Shown: positions 1 through 12,342 of the stretch, one piece after another
How positions within the stretch are numbered: position 1 is the stretch's first letter
Layout: each line of letters starts with the position of its first letter
The notes under the pieces: model-generated
What the model was told of the DNA's origin: nothing
What the model saw: only the letters and a program-made list of their open reading frames with translations
Databases searched by the model: none
Position numbers and translations under genes: made by a program
Origin: Dichotomocladium elegans
Taxonomy: Eukaryota; Mucoromycota; Mucoromycetes; Mucorales; Lichtheimiaceae
Direction: 5' to 3'
Length of the DNA: 64,000 nt
Assembly: GCA_025716815.1 (NCBI GenBank)
Contig: JAIXMN010000049.1
Coordinates: forward strand, 28,379-92,378

Positions 1-1139
1 AGTAGGGTGGAAGATAAGTACATCGATATCCTCGACACTCGATGTGTATAGAGATATCCTCAGCCTTATAAATACGTGCATCAGCGCGTTCCTAAAATAC
101 TGTAACGCTCTTATGCTCTTCATTGAGAAGACGCGTACGACCCTCGCGCTAGGTTTCTTAAAGATGCTGTCAGGGTCCTTCTTGTACTGTAATGGCAGTC
201 GTTGGGCTGAACAAACACGTATTCCTAGCAGCTGATGCACTCAAGACCTTCTCAAACATCAGTTTGAAAAATCTGACCTTGACTTGGTCACTGTACGCTG
301 TGTAACTGCGCTTGATTCCCGCTCCTTTCATCCGAATGCCTGTATCCTTTCGCTTGGGAATGTGTGTGGTAGTAAGATCAGAGTTATCTTTACAAGATAT
401 GCTACGCAGATGTACAGTGCAGGAACAAACGGATTGCAGAGAGTAAATTTCTTCATCAACAACATAGTCCAAGGTTCCGAATAGCCACGCTCATCAACGA
501 CATGACCTTGCCCATCTTCGTGAGAGAATAGGTTGCTCCTTTCAGAATTAAAGTATAGAGAAAAGAAAGAGTCAAAATGAAGAGATGGAAGCGACACGTT
601 CCGTGGATGCATGTGACATTCGACTTGTCATCATGCGTAGTCTGGGCAAAACACGATTCTATTTTTGTAACCCTGCGAATTCAGATCTGGCAGGGTACGA
701 CTTTGATGTTGGAAAACACTGTATGTTCATCCAGCGACCGCTGTACGAGTCCCACATGCTATCATGGTCTTGACATATAAGGATGCATCATTGGCGTTAT
801 AAAAAACATTCCGGGATGTAATTTTTTGAGGCTACACTGCAGAGATACACAACACAACCATTGGATTTCAAAAGTCCGGGTCTCTTTTAGACGTCCCGGC
901 ATGCCAAGACGCGATGGATGGGGCGGTTCATAGGAGATTGATAACCGATTCTCGGATAGCCGAAGTTCCAGAGGAGATAGACCTGTCGAGGAAGATTCAT
1001 TTTCAGAGATTCCCACGCATCGGACCAGTTATGGAAGGTTCGCACGGTCGGTCCTTTTTATTCGCGCCTGATTGGATCTCTCCCCCGCATTCCCCCCCTT
1101 CTTCTTTCTCTTTCTCTCTTAGCCTCTATCCAGACCATA
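1..1139. other. Left-edge stretch without a recognisable gene
   Basis: No recognisable protein is encoded here. On the minus strand an open frame of about 70 codons runs from about 217 off the left edge of the window. It could be the middle of an exon, but I recognise no family. The last 120 bases are pyrimidine-rich (1080-1130) and form the probable promoter and 5' leader of the dehydrogenase gene that follows. Confidence 0.5.
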
Positions 1140-2704
1140 ATGATGCATTCTATTCTTCGCCGCTCGGTTCTTGCATCTTCCCGTCCATCTCTTGCTCGAT
1201 TCATAGCTCAAGAGGTATCTAGAATATCATAAAATATGCTGCCAGAACGACGCGCTCACCTTGGATGCAAAGCAGCGTCGAAGCAATAGCTCATTATCCT
1301 CGGCTGCACTTCAACCGGAAAGCAAAAAGACATGGTCCCAGCCTGATAACTTTACAAGCGACATGCAGTTTCGCCAACATCTGGACGACCGCTTCAAGGC
1401 TTACCGTGTCATGGATCCGACCGGCAAAGTCCTAGTGCCGTCACACGACCCCAATCTTTCCCCCGAAGCGATCAAACAGCTTTACACACACATGGTTACT
1501 CTGCATACCATGGATGGTATTCTCTATGAGGCCCAGCGCCAGGGTCGTATCAGCTTTTACATGACGCACTATGGTGAAGAAGCCATGATTGGCAGTGCAG
1601 CCGCCTTGCTTCCAAAGGATGTTGTTTTTGGCCAGGTATATAGGTTTTGATCAGGCTTGCGAAGAAGGATAATATGTGAGAAAGGACAGACTCCTAATAC
1701 AATCTATTCCAGTACCGTGAAGCTTTTATGCTCCTCTATCGCGGGTTTAGTGTCCAGGACTGTATGAACCAGTGCTTCTCGAACGTGCATGATGGCGGCA
1801 AAGGCCGTCAGATGCCTGTTCATTACTCATCCAAGCAGCACAATTTTCAGACTATCTCATCACCGCTTGGGACCCAAATTCCGCAAGCTGCCGGTGCAGC
1901 GTATGCGCTGAAGTTGTCCGGTCAGAGCGCATGTGCAATCTGTTATTTTGGAGAAGGTGCTGCGTCGGAGGGCGACTTCCACGCTGGAATGAACATGGCT
2001 GCCACCCTAAATAGCCCTGTCATCTTCTTCTGGCAAGTCATTTTCTTTAATATATATACATTTATGATAGATGCTACATGGGCCACGTTTCACTTGCCTT
2101 ACTTACTGGCTGTCTTCTTTATATATATATATCTATGGACACACACAACAGTCGTAACAATGGTTTTGCCATTTCGACGCCGGCATCTGAACAGTACAAA
2201 GGTGATGGCATTGCGTCCCGGGGCATCGGGTACGGCATGGATACAATCTGTGTGGACGGCAATGATATTTGGGCCGTATACAATGCCACGCGAGCAGCGC
2301 GCACGATTGCTGTTACAGAGAACAAGCCTGTGCTGATCGAGGCCAAGACATACCGTGTTGGTCACCATTCGACCTCCGATGACTCGACAAAGTATCGCGA
2401 CCGGAAGGAGGTGGAGGAACGTGCGCAGATGGACAATCCGATTACTCGACTGCGCAGATACATGGAAATCAAGGGTATCTGGTCCGCTCAGGATGAAGAA
2501 GCACTTCGTGCCACAGTCCGCAAGGAGACACTCAAGTGTTTTGGCAATGCCGAAAAGGCTCCGAAGCCTGCCGTCGCCGAGCTCTTCACGGATGTATATG
2601 ATGAAATACCCCAAAGTCTGGCACGTCAGCGAGATGAGCTGGCCTACCTGCTCAAGGAATATCCAGAGTATTATTCCACAGAAGAGTATGCTGCTGGTCT
2701 CTAG
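1140..2704 (+). CDS. 2-oxoisovalerate dehydrogenase E1 subunit alpha (branched-chain keto-acid dehydrogenase), mitochondrial
   Basis: Mitochondrial thiamine-diphosphate enzyme that decarboxylates the branched 2-oxo acids of Val, Leu and Ile and passes the acyl group to E2. Model: exons 1140-1214, 1273-1635, 1713-2032 and 2152-2704, 436 residues, close to the human protein. The N-terminus is rich in Arg, Ser and Ala with no acids, as expected of a mitochondrial presequence. The thiamine-binding stretch [11 protein letters not shown] and the following [10 protein letters not shown] are present. The phospho-loop [16 protein letters not shown] keeps the Ser that the BCKDH kinase phosphorylates in animals, so the same control is plausible. 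The third intron has a GC donor (GGCAAGT) and an AG acceptor; the reading frame and the CRNNGF motif require it. The start is the first ATG before the presequence; an adjacent second ATG is equally possible. Confidence 0.95.
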
Positions 2705-4097
2705 AACATCATGCATTTGCAATTTCCCTATAGTTTACTATTAGCCTAAAACAGCCGACATATTACTCAGTTTGCTCTTGTTCGATTTGGATGGACTTAA
2801 ATCTTTGGTTCAGGTATAAATAAACTCACTTGTTTTTATATTACGGTACACATCTCCTCTGTTAAACGCATCTTGGATATTATGGCCTTTGCAATCTTTT
2901 GCTTTATCTGCTTCGAAGAAATATCGGTGGGTAGTGGGCCATAAAGATGTATTATTGATATTTACGTAGGTAACAAGTAGCACTGCAGCATACTATGAAA
3001 GCAGTGCAGCAGTTTAACATGCTCTTTGCCTCGATGGGTTGCTTCAATTCAACATCTATGGTATTGGTGGCTCCTGCTCTACACTTTGGAGAGGATATCA
3101 TGAATTTCTTTGAGGAAGTATTGCATATTAAGAACCCAATCGGCGTTATATAATAAATATAGATGATCGATATTATTATGTACCTTTCAAATACACACCT
3201 ATGAAGGTACAATATGTCCAGAATACGTATTGGAGTAGCACATCGTGTCATGCCAAACCATCGAACACACTGGTTCCTGACCACCTCTCTACTGAGTTTC
3301 CTTTTTAGCTTACCCCTTCGTTTTCTGCTTATTTTTTCCTTAAATCTATTCATCAAAATGCGATCAATAGGTACAAGTGCCATACATGCTTCCAGTCTGG
3401 ATAGATAGCGTCTAGGACATACAGTCTAGGGAACACGAAAGCGTGTCCCGTCATTTTCCGAATCATTTTAATACATGCTTGCCATATTATCTAGTTTATT
3501 CATACAGACGCCCATTTGTTTGGCGTTTTCCTTGGGGAGACAGCAAACCATCTTTTCTCTCACTGTAACAATACGAATGACTTTGTCACACCCGTTCCAG
3601 CAAAAATCCAGGTGCTTATGCAGTGAATATTCAAAAACTCTTGGCATATATTGCGTAACACCAAGAGCACCATTTGATGTCATCAACAACATGACCAAAC
3701 TAACTGCATACGTACATACAGCCGGATGCGAGCGCGACTGAGCAGAACGTGCAAGCGAATCCCCATTCAAAAGTTTGGTTCCTGTCGGTGTTTTTTTTTT
3801 TGCTCACGATATGTAGCAGAGAGTGCAATACAAAAAGTGGACGGATGAACCGGTCTATTAGGGAAGAGGATGCGTTGAGGCTTCCATGGTTACTCGAGTA
3901 CAATAAATACAGGTGAGGGTGTTGTGTGTTGGCCATTGAAAGACTTGCTGGGTATAATTTTCTGTTGCAATCAAGCCTGATTGGCTGCGTGAGTAAAGTT
4001 CCATCCCTCCTTCATTTTGCTTGCGCCAGACGCCCTGTTGCTTTTGCAAGACAAAGCAAAGCATTCCCTTACCCCTTAGCATCACCAGCTCCCATTA
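2705..4097. other. Intergenic, 1.4 kb, nothing recognised
   Basis: Only short open frames without family resemblance are seen on either strand. It holds the 3' end of the dehydrogenase gene (an AATAAA-like ATAAATAAA near 2816) and the promoter of the following F-box gene. Confidence 0.5.
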
Positions 4098-7000
4098 ATG
4101 GATTCTTGCGATGACACGTCCGATAAGCTGCAGGCCCCGCTTAAGCCTGTTATTGTGCCAAAAACTCTCGCTCCAGATATTCTCATTCGCATTTTCAAAC
4201 ATCTTCCGGTCCCATCCCTCACCAATGTCGCTTTGGCGTCCCGCCGCTTCAAGGTCCTAGCCTATGATGACGAGATATGGGATGCCAAACTACACCTGAT
4301 ACTCGATAGGAATGCAATGGGAACGACTGTTCCACGAAGTAAGTTCTCCTCCTCCTTTCTCTCTCTCTTTTACGCAACGAACAAAAAAGAACCCGAGAAA
4401 GAGAAAGAAAAGGGAGGCGGTTGCCGAGAATAATATATATAAAAGGATCCCCTTTCGAGTCTAACCCTCATCGTTTTTTATATTTAATGGACCCGTTGTT
4501 TCGATGATAACAGAATGCTCGACGGAAACGAACACCACGTTGATGGACGTCGAAGGCGGTATCCTTATCAACAATAAGCCGCTCAGTGCATTGATACCGG
4601 GGCTCTTGACAGACCCTTACCACACGCGTGCGCGCGCGAAATCGACAGGTCAAGCACGTGAGCAGTTTAAGGAAATCTATCTTAAGCTTCTGCCTTATTA
4701 TGTCGATCTCCGGAACCGGCCCAGAGAGTCCAAGGTGCTCAAGGATTACGGAAAGAAACCGGAGGAATGTGGAAAACTGCTGAATATGCTTGTCGGTTTT
4801 GGTGCGTGTCACGTCGTGGATGATTGGAAACAGGCAGGTTGTTTCTAATGTCGGATTTGAGAGGCGGGCCGGCGAAAGGAGACTGACATCTCGTATGCGC
4901 ACATACTCGAATGTAGCTCAATGCAGCTACAGAATCGCTATGCCAATATTTTGAAAGCGCATCTCTGCATCAGTTCGAGTCGGCGTATGACAAGAATAAT
5001 ACAGCCGACATGAAGGTACCGATCGTTTTAAGGATGCAAATTTGCGGTATCGGTAAACGCAGGTTGGATATCTAAAAGATGCCGAATCTTATGGTAGAAA
5101 ATCGCCCATGCTCTGATTGCTCTCAATGGAGGCGCAATATGTATCCAAACATTTGTGCAGAAGCATCCGATCTTCTATGACAACCCATTCAAACCCGATG
5201 ACAATTACACGTATGTGTGTAGTTCTCAAGAAGATGAGAAAAGCTATCTACCCAGAGCGGATGGACGCTAAACCCGCCAACCAGGTCATCTATTAACGAT
5301 TTAGAGCCTTTTAAAAAGTTCATGGGGCTCGTGACCGACGAATGCCGTCAGCAGTCCTATGTGGTGGCAGAAACATTTCCGGAAGATGTCGATGTCTATT
5401 ATACGTTCGTAGATCGAGTCTTGGAGGACGTAGTAAGTTTTTGTTGTACTCCAACTGTCTATGTATCTTTACTAATCAAACCGCAAGGTGGCAGACTATG
5501 TAAACGTGATGCTAGGGATAGCACAACGACGTGACCGGCGGCTTTACTTGCATACCATCTCTGTGATCCTCAACAGTTCATCTATCATGATCGAAAAGCT
5601 TACAGATACCAGTCTTCCTCGGACAATCGACCACGAAAGAGGGATCAACATGCTATTCAAGTTATTCATTCCATTCATGGACAACTATCTTTACGAGGAA
5701 CAAGCCTACGTTAAAGACACGTGTAAGAAGCTCATTGACGAATGGGTATATTGAAGGCAAAACCAAGTATATTTGATCTTGCAGAAACATACTTACTGTG
5801 TATTACACCCCAGAACAACCATTCCGAAGACTCAAAAGACGACGAGGACGTATCCTCCCGATTATCCAATCAGACCCGTGAAACTTTCAAACGGTAGAAC
5901 GAAGAGCTGACCTGTACAAAAAAGAAACGTACACTGACGAAAGTTCGTAATGATTTATGATAACAGAAATTACCTTTCTGCCTTTAAAAAGGTGATTGCA
6001 CTTCCGGTCGATCTGGTATCCTCTGCGGCCACAACCATTGCCTCACCCTTCCAACGGGTGGGTACTCGTGACGAAACAATTCCACCCGCTACACCCAGAA
6101 TTGTGACATCGAGCATGATGAGTGGATCCGGTCCACCGTCTCCTAGTAGTAGCAGTAAACGCGCTTCCTTTCGATCAACAGATGCGAAAAATCAGGATTT
6201 CAAGATGGCCCTGCGAGAACTTGACGTGATGCAGGATCTTTTGAGCCTCGAGACGGTGGTCCAGCTTATCCACGTAAATAAGGATGCCGAACGTCGCGTC
6301 GAACGTTTCCTTGATATCGGATTCCCGAAAATAATGCACACAAGCATGCAAGTCTTGAATATTGCGATGCAAAACTTGTCCTCCTTTTATTTACTCACCA
6401 GCGAACTTTTTTTATACTAAATATAGCAAACGTACTTACGAACAGATCTTTGTGGAGTTGCTGAGGACGATTAGCACACAACATATCCAGCCGGCTTTTG
6501 ACATGTAAGCTATAAAAGAAAATTGGTCGGCACGTACACTCGTTGCTGAACGCTTTCCTGGTTTTCAGGGCGGTTGAGCACCTGACCTCTTATACGCCAT
6601 CTATGGAGGCATATGATGTCGTGGACGTTCCGCCTTTGACCGAATTTTTCGAGATGGTGCACATAGGCGACGTGATCCAACAAATGGTCCAGTTATATTA
6701 TGACGATGAAATAGTGAGTTTTCGAGGCATCGAAAGAGGAGGTTAAGGGGTGCATATGGCATTAATTAGATCGGGATACCAGACAAAGTACGTCGATAAG
6801 ATGGATTTCATCAATGAGGTCAACAAAGAGAAGAAAAATTTCGAGCGGACATTGGACGACTGTGTTGCAAATGGCATGGATCGTGGCATTACGGTATTGC
6901 ATCTTGACTAAAGGCCCCTCCCCGCCTTTTTTTGGGACGGGAAACGCGCAAAACTAAGACGCTCAAATCACAGGTCTTGCTGTCTCAAGTAGAATATATC

Positions 7001-7659
7001 CTGGCGCGTGAACAACGTCCAGAGGATTATAACCCTCCCAACAATATGGTCGAAGACCTTAAACCTACCAAGGCTTGCCAGGATGCGATCGAGTGTCTAC
7101 GAAAGAACACATCCATGCTCATCGGGGCTTCGGAGAAGTCGACCATGGATTTGTTCATTAGTGAAGTAGGACGTCGATTTGGCGAGTAAGTATTGCATAG
7201 AGAAAACAAAACTAGCAATTTCTGCGTACGCGCTGATTCTTTTTCTTCTTTCCTTTTTTTTTTTAAAAAAAACACAAGAACTCTGAGCAAACACTTGAAG
7301 ACTCAAACAGTGAATGAACAAGGAGGGTTCCGATATATGAGGTAACAAGCAAAGGATGTTGAAAGCGGGGCAGAAACAGTACGTTAATGAATCCATGCAG
7401 TGATATGAATGCATATCATAACTTCATTGCATCTCTGCGCCAAAGCAGTGTAACCCCCTACTTTTCGGCGTTGCAATCTTTGGCCAACATTTATATTATA
7501 TCCTCCGCACCAGATATCAAGAATGTGATACACGATCTGGAGCGATACCATGGCTTGCTAAAGACAGAAGACCTCCTCGAGTTTGCGGCATGCCGAAGCG
7601 ACTGGCCGACTGTAAAGAAGGTGGTCATGAGAGACATGACGGACTGCAATATCATGTAG
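4098..7659 (+). CDS. Recyclin-1 / Pof6-like F-box protein with Sec10-type exocyst domain
   Basis: Homologue of S. cerevisiae Rcy1 and S. pombe Pof6, F-box proteins with a Sec10-like region that act in endocytic recycling and cell separation. Fourteen exons: 4098-4338, 4514-4801, 4927-5015, 5098-5210, 5285-5432, 5488-5745, 5814-5893, 5967-6377, 6427-6504, 6569-6713, 6783-6893, 6974-7185, 7279-7341, 7401-7659. The result is 831 residues, against about 840-870 in yeasts. Residues about 25-70 form the F-box (APDILIRIFKHLPVPSL...ASRRFKVLAYDDEIW). The rest is helical and Sec10-like, including ALIALNGGAICIQTFVQKHP and the C-terminal TPYFSALQSLANIYIISS. A Ser/Thr-rich linker near residue 400 has a possible RxxS site. 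The exon 8 donor (GTCCTC) is weak, and that junction is the least certain. The F-box implies Skp1 binding by inference only. Confidence 0.9.
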
Positions 7660-7782
7660 ATAGGCCTTCAATTTAGCAAATAATCAATAATAATACGTAC
7701 TAATGCTGAAGTGAGTACAGCAGGATGGGGAAACCGTGTCTAAGGTGAAAGGGATGGGATATACTGATGCGGAAAGAGATGT

Positions 7783-9517
7783 CTAGCGAGACTTGGAACG
7801 AGCCGCGGCTTGAGTGATCCTTTTAGTGAATTCATGGTACAATAAACGATTCCAGACGTCAACAGGTCCTGGGAAAGAAATAAAGTTGGTTACACGAACA
7901 GAATCTGCAGAAAGAGCTAATCAGGCCTTGCTATACCTGGGATACAGTAATGAAGGCAATCTCTGTCGGGGACTGAGTGTGCGTCGCCCCGGAAATTTGT
8001 AAAAGACACATCAAATAGGACAAAGCGCTCATCATCCGCCCTTGATATTATGTCCTACGTGATACAGAGTTAGCAATATAGACCTGTCGCTTCTTTCTGT
8101 TTGACAACGTCGATCCCCGCCCAAACAACTCCCCGATTTGCTTCGAGTCCCATGCTGGTATATAAATACCTTATAAACATCGTCAAATTTAACAAACATG
8201 TTCCATTCGTACGGCTCTCTGGAGGGCGTGGATACGGACGCCAGAGGTCCGTTGTATTGACTACAATTGACATGGCCATAAGGGGTTGTCCGAAAGTAGA
8301 CCCGTTGCCAGGGTTCCACTGCGTGTTTCAGGCCGTCCAATACATTGCTCATGGCCTTTTTATATGCCTTGAGCATTTCTTGCTGATTTTCCTTCTTCCC
8401 GAAAATGGCATTCGATCGCCAGTGTGGACCCTATTAAGTTTCCATTGCCAGATTGGAGGAGATGCATGTAAATGGTTCTGTGAGAATCATGGCTATCTTC
8501 TTCTTTCTATCGCTATGGGCTTTGTGCGCCCATATATACTGGTAGTGTCCTTACCGTGTTGATTATCACATACTTAAAATGTGGTACGAGATGAAGCCAG
8601 GGTGCGTTTTGACCTTGGCTGAGCCGATACCCTTCATCCTGGCCGGGCTTAAGAACGCTTAGGTCATCGAGACGAACCAGAGTATCAGACCGCACAAACG
8701 CTATCGCCACCCGTTGCTGGCTCTTCTCCTCACCCGATCCGCGCCAGACAAGTTGCCGCACCTTGGTGCCCTTTACCCCGACGATCTTTTCGGGCACGGT
8801 CGGCCTTTCGAGATACTCACCGAGCAAACACGCAAGGCTCTGAAACTGAAGATCGGTTATCGAATCGCCCACGAGGAGCAACGGGTGTTCGGCGAGATGC
8901 TCTGCAAACTTCTGGCTGTCAAAAGGATACACGGTGCAGCTTGGAATCCATGTGTAGTCGAGCCTATCATAAAACGGCATCAGTCGTCAGGGGGTTTATG
9001 CGTGCTGCTATGGTGTTTTCTAGTGTTTCTATGATTCCACAATGATACACATCTCGTAGGAAGGAAACAGAAAGATATATGTATAACAATGGATGCGGTG
9101 TACTCACATTTTCTTTGCACGTTCCAATTCGGAGGCGCTACGCTCGTAACATCGATGATGAAATTTACCATGGCAATGATACTCTGTTACCTTCTCCAAT
9201 GCCTTTGGACTCGCAACATCTCCAATAGGGTTGTGTTTCCATTCACCTTGGTTGAATTTGGCGATAGTGCATATTTCGCCATCTTCTTCCATAGAATCAG
9301 GGCCGTCGTAAAACGCATCTTTATCCGATGATGGCATAGGTGATGGTAGTTGATCTGGGGACGAGGATGTAGAGAGGATCCGCGCGCTTCCAATATCGTC
9401 CATGGATGGCCAGGCCACCAGGGCTAGCCCAAACACAACAAGGATGGCCACGAGCCAGACGTAGTACGGATGTAGACTGCTCTTTGAGTGGGGTGACTGG
9501 CCCGATTTGAAAGGCAT
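7783..9517 (-). CDS. Type II membrane PC-esterase / TBL-like SGNH-fold protein
   Basis: Member of the PC-esterase (GDSL/SGNH) family that includes plant trichome-birefringence-like glycan O-acetyltransferases and fungal Golgi proteins. The substrate here is unknown. Exons on the minus strand: 9517-9108, 8963-8555, 8430-8084, 8040-7937, 7868-7783, 451 residues. After about 17 residues a hydrophobic segment (YVWLVAILVVFGLALVAW) is a signal anchor, so the catalytic part should be lumenal. Motifs in order are LLLVGDSITDLQFQSL (nucleophile Ser), VIINTGPHW, YEWNMF and FRGDAHSVPDRDCLHYCIPG with the Asp/His pair, then PVDVWNRLLY. The splice at 8083/8041 was chosen to link frames and is the weakest part of the model. 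The gene converges on the recyclin gene with 123 bp between the stops. Confidence 0.85.
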
Positions 9518-9917
9518 GGTTGATCCCCGACGTGAGAAATGGGGTTGGGTATATTGAGACAAGGGTGGAAGGGTGAGGGCAATAAAAGCACGGAAGAGAA
9601 AGAGAGAAAAGTATTGCAGTTTGCTGTCTATGTTACTTTTGCTGAGAGGGGTAGGAGGACCAATATTCCAACCTCCACTCTCCCCCCAAATCCTTACCCC
9701 CTTCCCCTTGCCTCTCTCGCGTCCCCTCCCCCAAATTCCTTTTAAGTCAGGTGCCTTTTCTCTTTGAATACTTCCAGACAGAGCCAATTTCGGGTGGCGC
9801 TCGAAATCACACATTGAATGTGGGTTGTAATGCTACTTTATTTTATGTCGCATAGAATTGTATAAGTTGTCGTATTAATAGGTAAAAAGATTTCGCATCC
9901 ATGGATTAAAACCTGTT
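9518..9917. promoter_or_regulatory. Upstream region of the PC-esterase gene
   Basis: A pyrimidine-rich run (CT and CCCC tracts on the plus strand, 9655-9740) lies just upstream of the esterase start and looks like its promoter/leader. Bases about 9870-9917 match a second locus near 22905-22955, so this end is part of a dispersed repeat. No gene is seen. Confidence 0.4.
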
Positions 9918-9948
9918 AGAGCATCCACCGCGGACCCTCTAAAAATTT
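9918..9948 (+). repeat. Left terminal inverted repeat of the Harbinger element
   Basis: Matches the reverse complement of 12343-12373 with about two differences over roughly 30 bases. Confidence 0.9.
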
Positions 9949-10117
9949 AAATTTCTATTTTAAAGGGTGTGAAATAGGTTTTTATCCCGCAGTGGACTCT
10001 CTACAAATCCTCCAAAATAAAATATTTTACTTTTTTATTGACACTCCGAATTGAATAGCTCGGGAATGAACACTTCAAATTGTCAGCGCGACTTGTACAT
10101 GCTTTCTTCCATCCATA

Positions 10118-11011
10118 ATGTCATCCTGCGAATCTGCTACCATCGTCACGCTTACCAATGAGCCTACAGCATTGACTCAGAGCACTGCTCCTGCCAAAGC
10201 ACAAGGCCGAAAGAAGTCATGGTCCCGTGTAGAGGACAGAGCGTTGTGCAATGCCTGGCTTGCCACGTCCATCGACGCCATCAGGGGGACTGACCAAGAC
10301 TCCCAGGCATACTGGACGGCCATTTTCAATGCGTTCGTAGTCTTGGTCGAGAGTAATGTTGAGAACCGCGAGCAAAAATCTCTCGAACATCGCTGGGGGA
10401 AAATCTCCAAGATGGTGTCTTTGTTTTGTGGGTGCGTTGCCCAAGTGAAGAACGCACACCACACAGGCGCCAACGAGAACGACGAGGTAAACGCAGAGTA
10501 GGGTCTATAGTCAATTTATTAAAAAGGTTTCTAGATGCGGATGGCGAACGATCTTTACGAAAAAGACCAAGATTCCCCCTTTGTGCTCATGCACTGCTAT
10601 GAGCTTTTGAAGACTGCTCCCAAATGGAGTAACCAGTCGCAGACGCGCTCCACGAAGGCGATCAAGGCTGCCCGCGTCGAGAGTGTTGCCGTTCCGGTGA
10701 CAGTGTCTGTTGAGGATGAAACACGGCCGGTTGGCAGCAAAGCTGCGAAATCGCGAGCAAGAAAAGCCGAAGACGAAAGTCTTGAGTTTCTTGAACTCTC
10801 ACGCCGTGCTGACGAGAGGGCAACCAAGAGGCTGGCGCTCATGGAGGAGATGAGGAACGACGAGTTGAAGAGGACGGCCCTTTTGGAGACAATGAGAAAC
10901 GACGAGATCATGAAGTTAGATCTCGCGGGTCTGGACGAGGTGGCTCGCGAGTACTTCATGAAAGAAAAACGAAAAATCCTCGCTAATATGAACGAAATCG
11001 ACACAGAGTAA
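10118..11011 (+). CDS. Myb/SANT-like DNA-binding protein of the Harbinger element
   Basis: Second protein of PIF/Harbinger transposons, which binds DNA and helps the nuclease. Two exons, 10118-10486 and 10535-11011, joined in phase 0 (donor GAGGTAAAC, acceptor TTCTAG), give 281 residues. The N-terminal third is a trihelix/Myb-like domain (KSWSRVEDRALCNAWLA ... YWTAIFNAF). This is followed by the conserved stretch MANDLYEKDQDSPFVLMHCY and LLKTAPKW. The C-terminal third is charged and helical, with EEMRNDELKRTALLETMRND repeats and probable coiled coil. No stop or frameshift is seen, so this gene is better preserved than its partner. Its 3' end overlaps the end of the nuclease frame by about 29 bases. 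Confidence 0.85.
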
Positions 11012-12233
11012 ACTTTTTATTTTTTAATTTTTTGAAGTTCCAGATGTGCTGCACAAACTCTTGTTGTAGCTCATAATGCGCATTCACATATCGGATCGAC
11101 GCATGCCTAGCAAGGAATTCTGTGTACTCCTCCGTGAATTCGCGAGAGAGAACTTGGTTTTCTATGTAGGGGGCGGGAGGTGCGATGGGTGCGGACGCAA
11201 TGAAGTTACTGCTGTCATCATTGACTTGCTGGGTCTCAGGTGAATTGCGTTCGTCTTCGATAATCATATTATGCTAGATGATACACGCTTTCATGACTGC
11301 GATGATATCATTTCTGAACCAGCCCCGAGCAGGGTACTGGAGGATCAACCACCGAACCTGCAGCACTCCAAACGCCCGCTCCACATCCTTGCGGCATGCT
11401 TCCTGCATCTGCTTGAAGAGCTTTGAGAAATAGGTCAATAACTAGACGATGGAAGCCTTATATGTCAACTGGACCTACACGCTCCTCTTCTCGTAGTGGA
11501 ACAGGAATGGTTTGAACCAATGTTGCCCGTTTGGGGTAGATGCCGTCGGCAAGCTAATACCCCATCGTCTTCCTCTTGCCATTGACGTAGTATTCGATCG
11601 GAGGGGTACGCCCAGCAACAAGGTCCGAGAATAAATCAAACCTATGAAGAACATTGATGTCGTTCAATGAACCAGGAAGGCCGAAGAAAGCATGCCAGAT
11701 CCAAGTATCCTGGGAAGCTACTGCCTCCAGGATCCATGTTGGGACCTTAGACCGGCTCTTGAACTGGCTATCCCATGCCTTTGGGCAGTTCTCCCACTGC
11801 CAGTGCATGCAGTCAAGGGATCCTAGCATCCCTGGGAACCCGCGTTTTTCGTTCTCACGTAGAAGCCGGGAAATATCCTCAGCATTTGGAGACCGCAAAT
11901 ATTCATCTCCAAAGGCGTCAATCACGGCAGACGTAAAACGCTTGATGCACATCAGCGCTGTGGACTCGCTCATCCGGAAGCGGTGTCAACATAGATCACA
12001 ATGTTACACCGGCTCCGGGGCGAGGTAGTCAAGCTGTAGACGATTAGCGCCTTCGAGCCGGCCGCGGTTGATCGTGCGCTTTCTGATAGTACGTCTACGT
12101 GGACCAGTGCATGCTTGCAAACCCCTGCGGTGCAGATCTCGGAGTTTTTCGTCTCGTCTTCATCATTCAAGCGAAGGAATTCGTTAGAACGCTTGAAGAA
12201 AGATGCAAGAGTGTTACGAGTGATGTTGTTCAT
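10983..12233 (-). pseudogene. Harbinger-type DDE nuclease (transposase), broken
   Basis: Homologue of the PIF/Harbinger nuclease (DDE_Tnp_4 / plant transposon protein family). Visible landmarks are FRMSESTALMCIKRF, then GMLGSLDCMHWQW with the first Asp, FFGLPGSLNDINVLHR with the second Asp, LADGIYPKRATL, and ACRKDVERAFGVLQVRW with the catalytic Glu. Two TAG codons interrupt the frame, in GY-stop-LADGIYP (near 11555) and ACII-stop-HNMIIEDE (near 11275), where the family has Tyr and Leu. A frame change lies between the N-terminal segment (MNNITRNTLASFFKRSNEF) and RMSEST near 11970. A GTAGGT...CTAG intron near 11422-11478 would explain one gap. The stops mean the gene is dead. Confidence 0.85.
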
Positions 12234-12342
12234 TGCGTAGGTATGCGAAAAAGGAACGATAAAGTACAGAAACACAATTGGGCATTTTTAAATCCCAAGC
12301 TTTGGATACTCTGTTTCTGAAGTGTCCACTGTGAAGAACTCG

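Noticed and set aside
9518..9814. Longer start for the PC-esterase gene
   Set aside because: The added residues are encoded by a C- and CT-rich leader and would put about 100 low-complexity residues before the signal anchor.
11275..11560. Possible TAG reassignment (two TAG codons inside the Harbinger nuclease)
   Set aside because: The two sites replace different residues (Tyr and Leu), and other genes in the window, such as the recyclin and dehydrogenase genes, use TAG as a normal stop.
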